This document shows, piece by piece, positions 50,601 to 57,890 of a stretch of 64,000 nt of DNA (position 1 is the stretch's first letter; every line of letters begins with the position of its first letter). This stretch comes from Psychromonas sp. SA13A. Its GTDB lineage: Bacteria > Pseudomonadota > Gammaproteobacteria > Enterobacterales > Psychromonadaceae. The notes under the pieces were generated by a model, which was not told the origin of the DNA, did not search any database, and was given only the letters and a program-made list of their open reading frames with translations. Both the position numbers and the translations under genes were made by a program. The stretch is from NCBI RefSeq assembly GCF_011378715.1, contig NZ_WTKU01000005.1, positions 124,001 to 188,000 on the forward strand. The letters run 5' to 3'.

Positions 50601-53600
50601 TCATTCTCAGGCGCCACAGTTAAGATGATCAAACCATCAATTGGCCCCGTATTAGCCACATCCTGAATATGAGTGGTGATTGTTGTATTAATGTCATTGT
50701 TGGTATTCGGCGTAAACGCCACCGCTGCTAAGGCAGCGTTCACATTAGCTACACTGCCAGTAACAGTCCAGACACCAGTAGTGCTGTTATAATTACTGGT
50801 CGAATCGCCAAAGGTGCCAGTTGTTAAAACACCAGCCGTTACATTCGCTAAGGTTAAACTCGCGGTAACCGTTTCATTACTATCAAGCTCGGTAATGACA
50901 ATGTCATCTAGAGCAACACTTGCATCGCCTTCGTTATAATTTTTTACTTGGGTCAGATTGGTGGCCGAAGGGGCATCATTATCAGCTGTGACATTAAGAT
51001 TAATAATGCCATCGCTTGGCCCTGTGCTAGCCGCATCTTCAATATGTGTGCTGATAGTGGTATCGAGATCGTTATTTGTTGCTGGCGTAAATTTTACTAC
51101 TGCTAAGGCGGCATTAACATTTGTCACACTCCCAGTTATTGTCCAAACACCGGTAATGCCGTTATAACTGCTGCTCGAAGCGCCAAAGGTACCCGCGGTT
51201 AACACACCTGTACTCTCATTTGCCAAGGTTAAGGTTGCCGTGACTATTTCATTGCTATCAAACTCGGTGATCACGATAGCATCCAGCGCGACACTCGCAG
51301 CACCTTCTGTATAATTTTTGACTTGAGTCAGATTAGTTGCCGTTGGCGCATCATTTTCGGCTGTTACATTCAAGCTGATAGAGCCATCAATTGGCCCCGT
51401 ATTAGCCGCATCCTGAATATGAGTGGTGATTGTTGTATTAATGTCATTGTTGGTGTTCGGCGTAAACGCGACCGCTGCTAAGGCGGCATTGACATTCGCT
51501 ACACTGCCGGTAATAGTCCAAACACCTGTACTACTGCTATAACTGCTGGTCGAATCGCCAAATGTGCCCGTGGTTATAGTGCCTGTAGCTACATCAGCCA
51601 AAGTTAAACTTGCCGTGACTATTTCATTGCTATCAAACTCGGTGATCACGATATCATCCAGCGCGATACTCGCAGCACCTTCTGTATAATTTTTGACTTG
51701 AGTCAGATTAGTTGCCGTTGGCGCATCATTTTCGGCTGTTACATTCAAGCTGATAGAGCCATCAATTGGCCCCGTATTAGCCGCATCCTGAATATGAGTA
51801 GTGATTGTTGTATTAATGTCATTATTGGTATTCGGCGTAAACGCCACCGCTGCTAAGGCAGCGTTCACATTAGCGACACTGCCAGTAACAGTCCAGACAC
51901 CAGTAGTGCTGTTATAATTACTGGTCGAATCGCCAAAAGTGCCCGTGGTTAAAGTGCCTGTAGCTACATCAGCCAAAGTTAAACTTGCCGTGACTATTTC
52001 ATTGCTATCAAACTCAGTGATCACGATAGCATCCAGCGCGACACTCGCAGCACCTTCCGTATAATTTTTAACTTGAGTTAGATTAGTTGCCGTTGGCGCA
52101 TCGTTTTCAGCTGTCACATTCAGGCTGATAGAGCCATCAATTGGCCCCGTATTAGCAGCATCCTGAATATGTGTGGTAATAGTGGTATCGAGATCGTTGT
52201 TTGTTGCTGGCGTAAATGCCACCGCCGCTAGTGCTGCGTTGACATTACTAACAGTGCCCGTCACAGACCACACACCTGTACTACTGTTATAACTACTGGT
52301 TGCAGCACCAAAAGTGCCAGTTGTTAAAACACCAGCCGTTACATTCGCTAAGGTTAAACTCGCGGTAACCGTTTCATTACTATCAAGCTCGGTAATGACA
52401 ATGTCATCTAGAGCAACACTTGCATCGCCTTCGTTATAATTTTTTACTTGGGTCAGATTGGTGGCCGAAGGGGCATCATTATCAGCTGTGACATTAAGAT
52501 TAATAATGCCATCGCTTGGCCCTGTGCTAGCCGCATCTTCAATATGTGTACTTATAGTGGTATCGAGATCGTTGTTTGTTGCTGGCGTAAATGCCACCGC
52601 CGCTAGTGCTGCGTTGACATTACTAACAGTGCCCGTCACAGACCACACACCTGTACTACTGTTATAACTACTGGTTGCAGCACCAAAAGTGCCAGTTGTT
52701 AAAACACCAGCCGTTACATTCGCTAAGGTTAAACTCGCGGTAACCGTTTCATTACTATCAAGCTCGGTAATGACAATGTCATCTAGAGCAACACTTGCAT
52801 CGCCTTCGTTATAATTTTTTACTTGGGTCAGATTGGTGGCCGAAGGGGCATCATTATCAGCTGTGACATTAAGATTAATAATGCCATCGCTTGGCCCTGT
52901 GCTAGCCGCATCTTCAATATGTGTGCTGATAGTGGTATCGAGATCGTTGTTTGTTGCTGGCGTAAATTTTACTACTGCTAAGGCGGCATTAACATTCGTC
53001 ACACTCCCAGTTATTGTCCAAACACCGGTAATGCCGTTATAACTGCTGCTCGAAGTACCAAAGGTCCCCGTCGTTAAAGCGCCCGCAGCCACATTGGCCA
53101 AAGTTAAACTCGCAGTGACAGTTTCATTGGCATCAATATCAGTGACCACGATAGCATCCAGTACGACACTACTATCGCCTTCATTGTAGGCATGTACTTG
53201 GGTTAAATTGGTGGCTGTTGGTAGATCATTTTGTGGGTTTACATTAAGGCTGATAATACCATCAACAGGACCAGTCGAGGCCGAATCTTCAATGTGGGTA
53301 ACGATGCTAGTATTAAGTTCATAGTTGGCTACGGGCGTAAACTTCACAGCAGCTAAAGCGGCATTCACATCTTTAACCGAACCAGAAACAGTCCAAAGAC
53401 CTGAAGTATCATCGTACAAACTGGTCACAGAACCAAAGGTTCCTGTCGATAGGCTGCCCGCATTAATATCAATCAGGGTTAATTTTGCCGTGATAACGTC
53501 ATTTAAATTGCTATCGGTAACCACAATATCATCTAGGTCGACACTGATTGCATCTTCATTGTAAGAAACAGTGGTTGTCATATTGGTCGCAGTAGCAGAG

Positions 53601-56600
53601 GAATTAGTAATTAAGGTCAAGCCATTAATATCACCAGAAAAAGACAGATCACTGCCATCGAATAATAATGTGGCGGAAGCATTTGTCGGTGACGTTGCAT
53701 CCAAAATAAAAATATCATTATCAGTAACGGTTAATTCGTTATCACCAACTTCCTCATCATCATCATCACCAATCGTTATAAGGATATTACCCGCATTCAA
53801 AGTAGTACCAGCGATCACGGTTGTTTTTTCAATCAGTTCTAGTCCATAAATTTTTTCTTCTATTCCAACGTCATCTCCATCTATAAATGTCCCTATTTTT
53901 CCTACTGTTCCTGCAAGAGGATTCCCCGTTCCAGTAATGACAGCACGATAAATTTTGTCATCATCAACTGTATTAAGCCCCACTAGATGTATGGAATCTT
54001 CTTCTTGAGAAAATAAAAAATCACCTGCATTTAAAGTCACACCAGCAACCACGGTTTCTTGCTCAACTAAAGTTACTGCATATAACTTTTTAGATGCCAA
54101 ACCATTGATTAGAATACTGAACTCGCCTTTACTATAATCATTAAGGACATCAGGTCGAAACACAACCAAATCATTTTTATCAACGGTCAAGGTATTAGTA
54201 CTTTTAAGCTTTTCCACATTATCAACCGAAAATAGAATATCACCTTGCTTAAGGTCATAGTGATTGTCAACGTCTGTACCAATGGTGATATCAACGGATA
54301 CATAGTGCAAAGCATTTACTTGCACATCATTATTCCCGCCAACACTTGCAGGATTAAAAGCATCAAAGTCAATCACCGAGGAAACTGTACCATCGGTAGT
54401 AGCAGAAGGTGAGCTATCAGTGTCAAAACTTAAATTAGGATCTGAAACCTCTAATACCTCACCCGCAGTCCAGTCGTTTAGACTAGGTACACCAGAATCT
54501 GAAACATCGTCATCAGTAGTCAACCATAAGGCATTACCCTGGGCTACAGCATTAAGGGTGATTGTGCCATCTGTTGGTGCAGAAGCTTCTGCGTCTTCGA
54601 TATGGGTAGTAATGGTTACCTGGTCTGTGGTTGTTTGGGAGACAGGAGAAAAACTGACCGCAGCAAGCGCGGCATTCACATCACTCACAGAACCTGAAAC
54701 AGTCCATACACCCGTATTACTATTATAACTACTTATGGCAACGCCAAAAGTACCCGTAGTCAAACTACCCGCCGCTGCATTTGTCAGCGTTAATGTAGCG
54801 GTCACAATATCCCCCGTATCCTGATCGGTAATGACGATATCATCCAGCGCAACAACGGCAGTGCCTTCAATATAATTTAGCGTTTGGAAGAGGTTAGTTG
54901 CTTCAGGTACATTATTAGGTGAAGTGGAGAATAACGATAAACCATTTATTTCACCGTCACTGCTAATGTAAAGATTGATATCCGAACCATCAAATAAAAT
55001 TTGTGCATCAACGTCGGTATTAGGAGTTCCATCCTGTTCAGATTCGTTAACTGTTAAAGCCACAATATCAATCTGTTGAGCTGCAACGGTTGTACCACCA
55101 GAAGAGCCAACAGTGACCGGATCATTAACCGTTATCAATATAGTGCCAGCAGAAACAGTTTGACCACCTACGACCATATCTGACTCAACCAATTCAAGGC
55201 CCTGAATTTGTTTGTCAGAGTCACTCAAGTACTGATCGCCAAACAGTAAATTTTGAAGGCCATTAGTATTGCTGTAGGTCGAGATATCAGCATGTACCGC
55301 ATCATCAGAACGCGCCAAAAGATAAGTTCCAGCAGTTAACAATGTGCCATCACCAATAACTGTATCCTTTTCAACAATAGATACGGCATGAATATTAGCA
55401 GCTGTTACATCATCTGATTCTAAAATCGCATCTTCAAGCAGAAACTCAAAGGTATAAGTTGAAGGAGTAAAAACCAGAATATCGGTATTATTAACATTAA
55501 TAGCACCGCCGCCTACTGTCGGAACAGACTTATCAGGATTGCCACTATCAGTGCTTATTAATGATACCACTATTTGCCCTACTTGCAGCTCGTAGGTTCC
55601 CGATGAACCACCAACAAAGGTATCAACGGTGACAGCAGTACTCACATAATGCATTGCCATCAGGTCGGCAGGTAAAGTGTTATTCTCCGTATAAAAAGTA
55701 CCGTCGGTTTCCCCCGAGGTTCCATCGCCTGATTCAAGTACTAATGATGGATTAGAGAATGATAGAATATCATGGTTAACGCCACCTATTGTATCACTTG
55801 ACGCAGTGCCATTGGTCGTTAACCAAAGCTCACCGCTGGTTGCTAAAACATGTTGCCATGTTCCCTGTGCGTCCTGGGTAAAGGCTATTTGAGTATTAAT
55901 TTCACCGGTCTGATACTCAAGCTCCCAATTCCCGCCTAATTCGGTTGCCCCTGTCGTATCGTCACTTGCGGCGACATCTGCACCGGTCAACTCAGCTAAA
56001 GAGTTAATTAACTGCTCACCACTTAAATTACCCGCTAAATCACAACCATAAATAAGAATATCTGCATCATCATCAAAAACACCTTGCCAAGTGCCAATTT
56101 GCTCAGAGTATTGGTCGAGGTTATCCGTACTTAACCAACTACTACCTAATTGAATACCGCCTTCGTTACCGTGGCTAATGAGATGTACGGCATCAAGATC
56201 TGAATGAGTGGTTAACAAATCTGTTATTTGTTGTACGCCATCTTCTTCAGCATCTAGCATATAAACTAAATAATCACTGCCACTATCCGTTGATATCCCT
56301 TCCATCAACTGAAGATAATCGGGGGTGCGCGGATCAACAATAATCAATTCTAATGGCTGTTCATTTATTTGCGATGCTGTCACCGCTGCATCGGCAAGTA
56401 ATTGCCCTAAATCATCGCTATTATGTTGTGCTTGTTGATCGGCAAAAAAAGTTGCTAAGCCATCCAAAGCGAGATTCGAAGAAGGGCTATCAACGCTTGG
56501 TTCTTCGCTTGAAGTGTTACTCGTCACTTGATTAACAAATTGACTGGTCCATTGATCTAATTCAACTTGAGAGGTGAAGTGTTCGTCACTCTGCTCCGTA

Positions 56601-56770
56601 GTAAATGAGGAGCCATCGATCATTCCACCAACTAATTCAGCAGAAAGTAAAATTTTAGGCTCAAGTGTTTCAAGACTAAAAGGCGGCGTCACTTTTTCAT
56701 GCTTTGTCAAAGCATGCTTCAAGCGAGTTGTTTTAAAAAAACTCAAGCAAATTGGTTTCAGCCAATTCAT
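44657..56770 (-). CDS. Giant repeat protein (4037 aa) with LEPxxLLSA motif, DUF4347 and Ig/cadherin-like repeats
   Basis: There is no classical signal peptide. Residues 36-44 read LEPKILLSA, the motif of the LEPR-XLL type found at the start of very long bacterial proteins. Residues 140-305 form a DUF4347 domain with His200 (LISHGNEGG) and Cys243 (IYGCDLAG). A middle part holds about eleven 125-residue repeats (TNLTQVKNYxEG.. to ..THIEDAAxTGP), about ten cadherin-like repeats of 99-102 residues (DPTLNNAIADQ.. to ..ADDGNG), and about five Ig-like repeats with DGLGxFxYQWLRDG. The acidic C-terminal region ends in a hydrophobic segment (near residues 3965-4000) and a short acidic tail. Likely a surface or secreted adhesin. 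It is within an operon with three HlyD-like proteins and two signalling proteins. AGGAAG precedes the ATG. Confidence 0.9.
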   Translation of the reverse strand: MNWLKPICLSFFKTTRLKHALTKHEKVTPPFSLETLEPKILLSAELVGGMIDGSSFTTEQSDEHFTSQVELDQWTSQFVNQVTSNTSSEEPSVDSPSSNLALDGLATFFADQQAQHNSDDLGQLLADAAVTASQINEQPLELIIVDPRTPDYLQLMEGISTDSGSDYLVYMLDAEEDGVQQITDLLTTHSDLDAVHLISHGNEGGIQLGSSWLSTDNLDQYSEQIGTWQGVFDDDADILIYGCDLAGNLSGEQLINSLAELTGADVAASDDTTGATELGGNWELEYQTGEINTQIAFTQDAQGTWQHVLATSGELWLTTNGTASSDTIGGVNHDILSFSNPSLVLESGDGTSGETDGTFYTENNTLPADLMAMHYVSTAVTVDTFVGGSSGTYELQVGQIVVSLISTDSGNPDKSVPTVGGGAINVNNTDILVFTPSTYTFEFLLEDAILESDDVTAANIHAVSIVEKDTVIGDGTLLTAGTYLLARSDDAVHADISTYSNTNGLQNLLFGDQYLSDSDKQIQGLELVESDMVVGGQTVSAGTILITVNDPVTVGSSGGTTVAAQQIDIVALTVNESEQDGTPNTDVDAQILFDGSDINLYISSDGEINGLSLFSTSPNNVPEATNLFQTLNYIEGTAVVALDDIVITDQDTGDIVTATLTLTNAAAGSLTTGTFGVAISSYNSNTGVWTVSGSVSDVNAALAAVSFSPVSQTTTDQVTITTHIEDAEASAPTDGTITLNAVAQGNALWLTTDDDVSDSGVPSLNDWTAGEVLEVSDPNLSFDTDSSPSATTDGTVSSVIDFDAFNPASVGGNNDVQVNALHYVSVDITIGTDVDNHYDLKQGDILFSVDNVEKLKSTNTLTVDKNDLVVFRPDVLNDYSKGEFSILINGLASKKLYAVTLVEQETVVAGVTLNAGDFLFSQEEDSIHLVGLNTVDDDKIYRAVITGTGNPLAGTVGKIGTFIDGDDVGIEEKIYGLELIEKTTVIAGTTLNAGNILITIGDDDDEEVGDNELTVTDNDIFILDATSPTNASATLLFDGSDLSFSGDINGLTLITNSSATATNMTTTVSYNEDAISVDLDDIVVTDSNLNDVITAKLTLIDINAGSLSTGTFGSVTSLYDDTSGLWTVSGSVKDVNAALAAVKFTPVANYELNTSIVTHIEDSASTGPVDGIISLNVNPQNDLPTATNLTQVHAYNEGDSSVVLDAIVVTDIDANETVTASLTLANVAAGALTTGTFGTSSSSYNGITGVWTITGSVTNVNAALAVVKFTPATNNDLDTTISTHIEDAASTGPSDGIINLNVTADNDAPSATNLTQVKNYNEGDASVALDDIVITELDSNETVTASLTLANVTAGVLTTGTFGAATSSYNSSTGVWSVTGTVSNVNAALAAVAFTPATNNDLDTTISTHIEDAASTGPSDGIINLNVTADNDAPSATNLTQVKNYNEGDASVALDDIVITELDSNETVTASLTLANVTAGVLTTGTFGAATSSYNSSTGVWSVTGTVSNVNAALAAVAFTPATNNDLDTTITTHIQDAANTGPIDGSISLNVTAENDAPTATNLTQVKNYTEGAASVALDAIVITEFDSNEIVTASLTLADVATGTLTTGTFGDSTSNYNSTTGVWTVTGSVANVNAALAAVAFTPNTNNDINTTITTHIQDAANTGPIDGSISLNVTAENDAPTATNLTQVKNYTEGAASIALDDIVITEFDSNEIVTASLTLADVATGTITTGTFGDSTSSYSSSTGVWTITGSVANVNAALAAVAFTPNTNNDINTTITTHIQDAANTGPIDGSISLNVTAENDAPTATNLTQVKNYTEGAASVALDAIVITEFDSNEIVTATLTLANESTGVLTAGTFGASSSSYNGITGVWTITGSVTNVNAALAVVKFTPATNNDLDTTISTHIEDAASTGPSDGIINLNVTADNDAPSATNLTQVKNYNEGDASVALDDIVITELDSNETVTASLTLANVTAGVLTTGTFGDSTSNYNSTTGVWTVTGSVANVNAALAAVAFTPNTNNDINTTITTHIQDVANTGPIDGLIILTVAPENDDPTLESSIPDQSASEDTLFNFILPEHSFKDIDNADTITYSAQLLGGGTLPSWLNFNAITGTFSGIPLNQDVGTISIEVIADDGNGGIPASDSFELVIANSNDDPTLEHDINDQTATEDSLFTFTFAANTFSDIDSGDNISYSTQLVGGALIPAWLNFDSNTRTFSGTPTNDDIGTLSIEVIANDNNGGIAATDSFNLIISNSNDLPNGTATITGSVIENQILTANTSTLADDDGLGSFNYQWLRDGVAISGATTSSYMLDDADVGSVISYQVNYTDAQGTLETITSEQTIAVTNINDLPTGTISITGTTTVGNILTVNNDLLDQDGLGVINYQWQRNGIDIVGATENTYTITVSDDNQTLKVVASYTDLHGTSEVVASETTATVTGSNYIPTGSVFINGTPKQGETLNADTSALNDPDGLGTFSYQWQRNGINISGANSASYTLGNNDVDKAITVVISYLDNGLPVGTTESVVSVATTAVVNINDAANATEMNQVQNYTEGDINVALNDIVVSDVDSGDIITASLTLADPSAGELTSGTFATVTSSYHSVTGVWTVTGTVDDVNVALAATAFVPSSDYDIDTYITTHIEDASGAGPVDGVISLQVTAVNDDPTLAHFIADQVSTEKSAFNFTFAANTFNDLDSGASLIYSAQLVGGGALPDWLDFDSATRTFSGTPLNDDVGSINITVSADDGQGGVVASDSFILTTSNVNDTPVGNVMIIGATLEGDVLSADTSTISDQDGLGVFSYQWLRDGLNISAETNETYTLSGADVGSKISVVVSFKDAQGTTEILTSAETSEIINMNDVPSATNQTQVKNYIEGDSIVSFDNIVVTDVDNAETITATLVLSDTTSGSLSTGVFGSASSSYSSASGIWTINGSVTDVNAALANVEFLPTVNNDRDVNITTQIEDALGAGPSDGVIHLLVNAVNDDPTLDNLLLDQVAIEDTTFNFTFNENSFNDVDNGASLTYSAQLVGNIPLPTWLSFDASTRTFTGIPLNSDVGTINIEVIADDGQGGLPATDSFQLVITNTNDDPTLNNTITDQSATEDSVFNFTLAANTFGDVDSGDSFTYSAQLTNGSALPSWLSFDTNTRTFAGTPLNSDVGTINIEVTADDGQGGIPATDSFELVITNTNDDPTLDSATADQSATEDSVFNFTLAANTFGDVDSGDSLTYSAQLVGNIPLPTWLSFDTNTRTFTGTPLNSDVGTINIEVTANDGQGGIPATDSFELVITNTNDDPTLNNAIADQSAMEDAVFNFTFAADTFEDVDSGESLTYSAQLTNGSTLPAWLSFDAATRTFSGTPLNADVGSLTIEVTADDGNGDLNAVDSFELVIANSNYDPILNNAIADQSAMEDAVFNFTFAADTFEDVDSGDSLTYSVQLTNGSALPVWLSFDNATRTFTGTPLNADVGSLTVEVIVDDGNGGLNAVDSFELVIANSNDDPTLNNAIADQSAMEDAVFNFTFAADTFEDVDSGDSLTYSAQLTNGSALPAWLSFDAATRTFTGTPLNADVGSLTIEVAADDGNGDLNAVDSFELVIANSNNDPTLNNAIADQSAMEDAVFNFTFAADTFEDVDSGDSLTFSAQLTNGSALPVWLSFDNATRTFTGTPLNADVGSLTIEVTADDGNGSLKATDSFNLLVTNVNDPALGKVVVTGTLSDGEILVVDTSLISDDDGLGEFTFQWLKNGNEITAATTSSYVLQPTDIGTNISVIVSYIDSQGTLESISSQPQKVSSVDIEMTETTEVTEIIEERVSVVDTPIFIPLDSVELEQEVLDLETMLEEEVEEALQEEIEESAEESLGGGEPEQINNFEQDAFQDQLQIINTAVTSFNSDGEQQVSNNNVNATTVLKTLQNNTIEEQQSQLQNDIDNFLMKDDPLLLIQTNNFISGLNEMRQELDQDIIFNKTTVGSTLAVSAGVSAGYVAWLARSGVLLGSVMGTLPVWRFVDPLPVLNQARGVLGEEGESLESIVSDGSDASEENK
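45668..46891. repeat. Four tandem 306-bp repeats in the giant-protein gene
   Basis: Four units of exactly 306 bases encode the last cadherin-like domains (102 residues each) and differ at few positions. Less similar units continue to about 47820. Confidence 0.9.
50598..53222. repeat. Seven tandem 375-bp repeats in the giant-protein gene
   Basis: Seven units of exactly 375 bases encode 125-residue domains. Long stretches around 50830-51050, 52330-52550 and 52705-52925 appear identical, at offsets of 1500 and 375 bases. Confidence 0.92.
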
Positions 56771-56831
56771 AGTCTACTTCCTGTAAAAATAGCGATACGA
56801 CCAATTAGGGTGAACCTTGAACCATGTGACA

Positions 56832-57731
56832 TTAGTTGGTGCTTGCCACAGCAACAGCGTTAAATTTCATCTCACATTTTAAACCAGCGGGGATTTTAAA
56901 CTCAGGATTGGGTAATTCTAATCTCACCCCAAATGTTCGACTTGCGGCATCGCCCATTCGATCAACGGCAACAACCTGCGCTTGTTTGGGATCATCTGAA
57001 TATAACTCTGGGTAAACTAAACCGACCATACCAATCTCTATTTTTCCAAATAGCTCCATTGGCACGATGGCTTCAATCAGTAAAGGGTCAAACTGTGCAA
57101 TACGAACAATAGGGAGATCTTCTACATATTCACCTTCTGCCTTGAACTTCTGAATCACAAAACCATCAAATGGCGCGCGAATAGTTTTTTGCTTTACTTG
57201 TTCCTTAGCCCGTTGCAATTCAAGTTTTCGTACTTTTTTCATATCTTTTGCTTGCTGCACTTCCCAATTAGATAACTCGACTTCTCGATCCGCTTCATCT
57301 TTAATTTTGTAAGACACAACGTTACGTTCATACAGTTTCCCAATACGAGCTTGATATTTTTCATCAAAGGCCAGATTTACTTTGCTTAAGTTAATTTCTG
57401 AATCTATGTCTGCACGGACTTTCGCTAAGGCTAATGAAGCCCGTTCAATGCCACTCTCTAAGGTAGCAATGACCTGCCCTTTCTTGACCCAGTCACTACG
57501 TTCAACTTTTACAGCATCAAGCACACCGGAAACTGCGCTGCTCACATCTACAACTTTATAAGGATTAATGACACAATCTACCGGTTGGAACTCCTCCGCT
57601 ACGGCTAAATCTGTCGCGACAACAGAAACAAAACCGATGACAATAAAACGTATTGAGGCTAACATTTTTTCTAAACCGGTAAGGGCAGAGTTTAAATACT
57701 GATTGCTTTTTAAATTCATACTGTTATCCAT
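56832..57731 (-). CDS. HlyD/RND-type periplasmic adaptor protein
   Basis: This 299-residue adaptor has one N-terminal hydrophobic segment (residues 27-46, possibly a cleaved signal ending near AVA/EE). The barrel-sandwich halves are DVSSAVSGVLDAVKVERSDWVKKGQVIATLES and the later TIRAPFDGFVIQKFKAEGEYVE, with a coiled-coil hairpin between and a beta-barrel after. Such proteins bridge an inner-membrane pump to an outer-membrane channel. It lies between the M50-adaptor gene (159 bases upstream) and the giant gene (61 bases downstream). Translation may start at 57731 or at the next ATG, 57719. Confidence 0.85.
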   Translation of the reverse strand: MDNSMNLKSNQYLNSALTGLEKMLASIRFIVIGFVSVVATDLAVAEEFQPVDCVINPYKVVDVSSAVSGVLDAVKVERSDWVKKGQVIATLESGIERASLALAKVRADIDSEINLSKVNLAFDEKYQARIGKLYERNVVSYKIKDEADREVELSNWEVQQAKDMKKVRKLELQRAKEQVKQKTIRAPFDGFVIQKFKAEGEYVEDLPIVRIAQFDPLLIEAIVPMELFGKIEIGMVGLVYPELYSDDPKQAQVVAVDRMGDAASRTFGVRLELPNPEFKIPAGLKCEMKFNAVAVASTN

Positions 57732-57890
57732 GTATGCGGAAATTTATTTATCTATAAAACCATTGTAGTTTAAAATACAAAGAATACCTAAAAAGTAGTA
57801 ATAGTTATTTAAAAATAAGATGGGAATTACAAATATGATGGGGAGCAAATTAATAGCGTTGACTTGTTAGCTAAGTACTTAGTCTTTCTT

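Noticed and set aside
53571..53849. Plus-strand frames inside the giant gene
   Set aside because: They are many, short and caused by the biased repeat composition of the real gene.
44657..56770. Regular direct repeats that might suggest CRISPR
   Set aside because: Unit sizes of 306 and 375 bases are multiples of three and continue one reading frame; there are no spacers and no cas genes.
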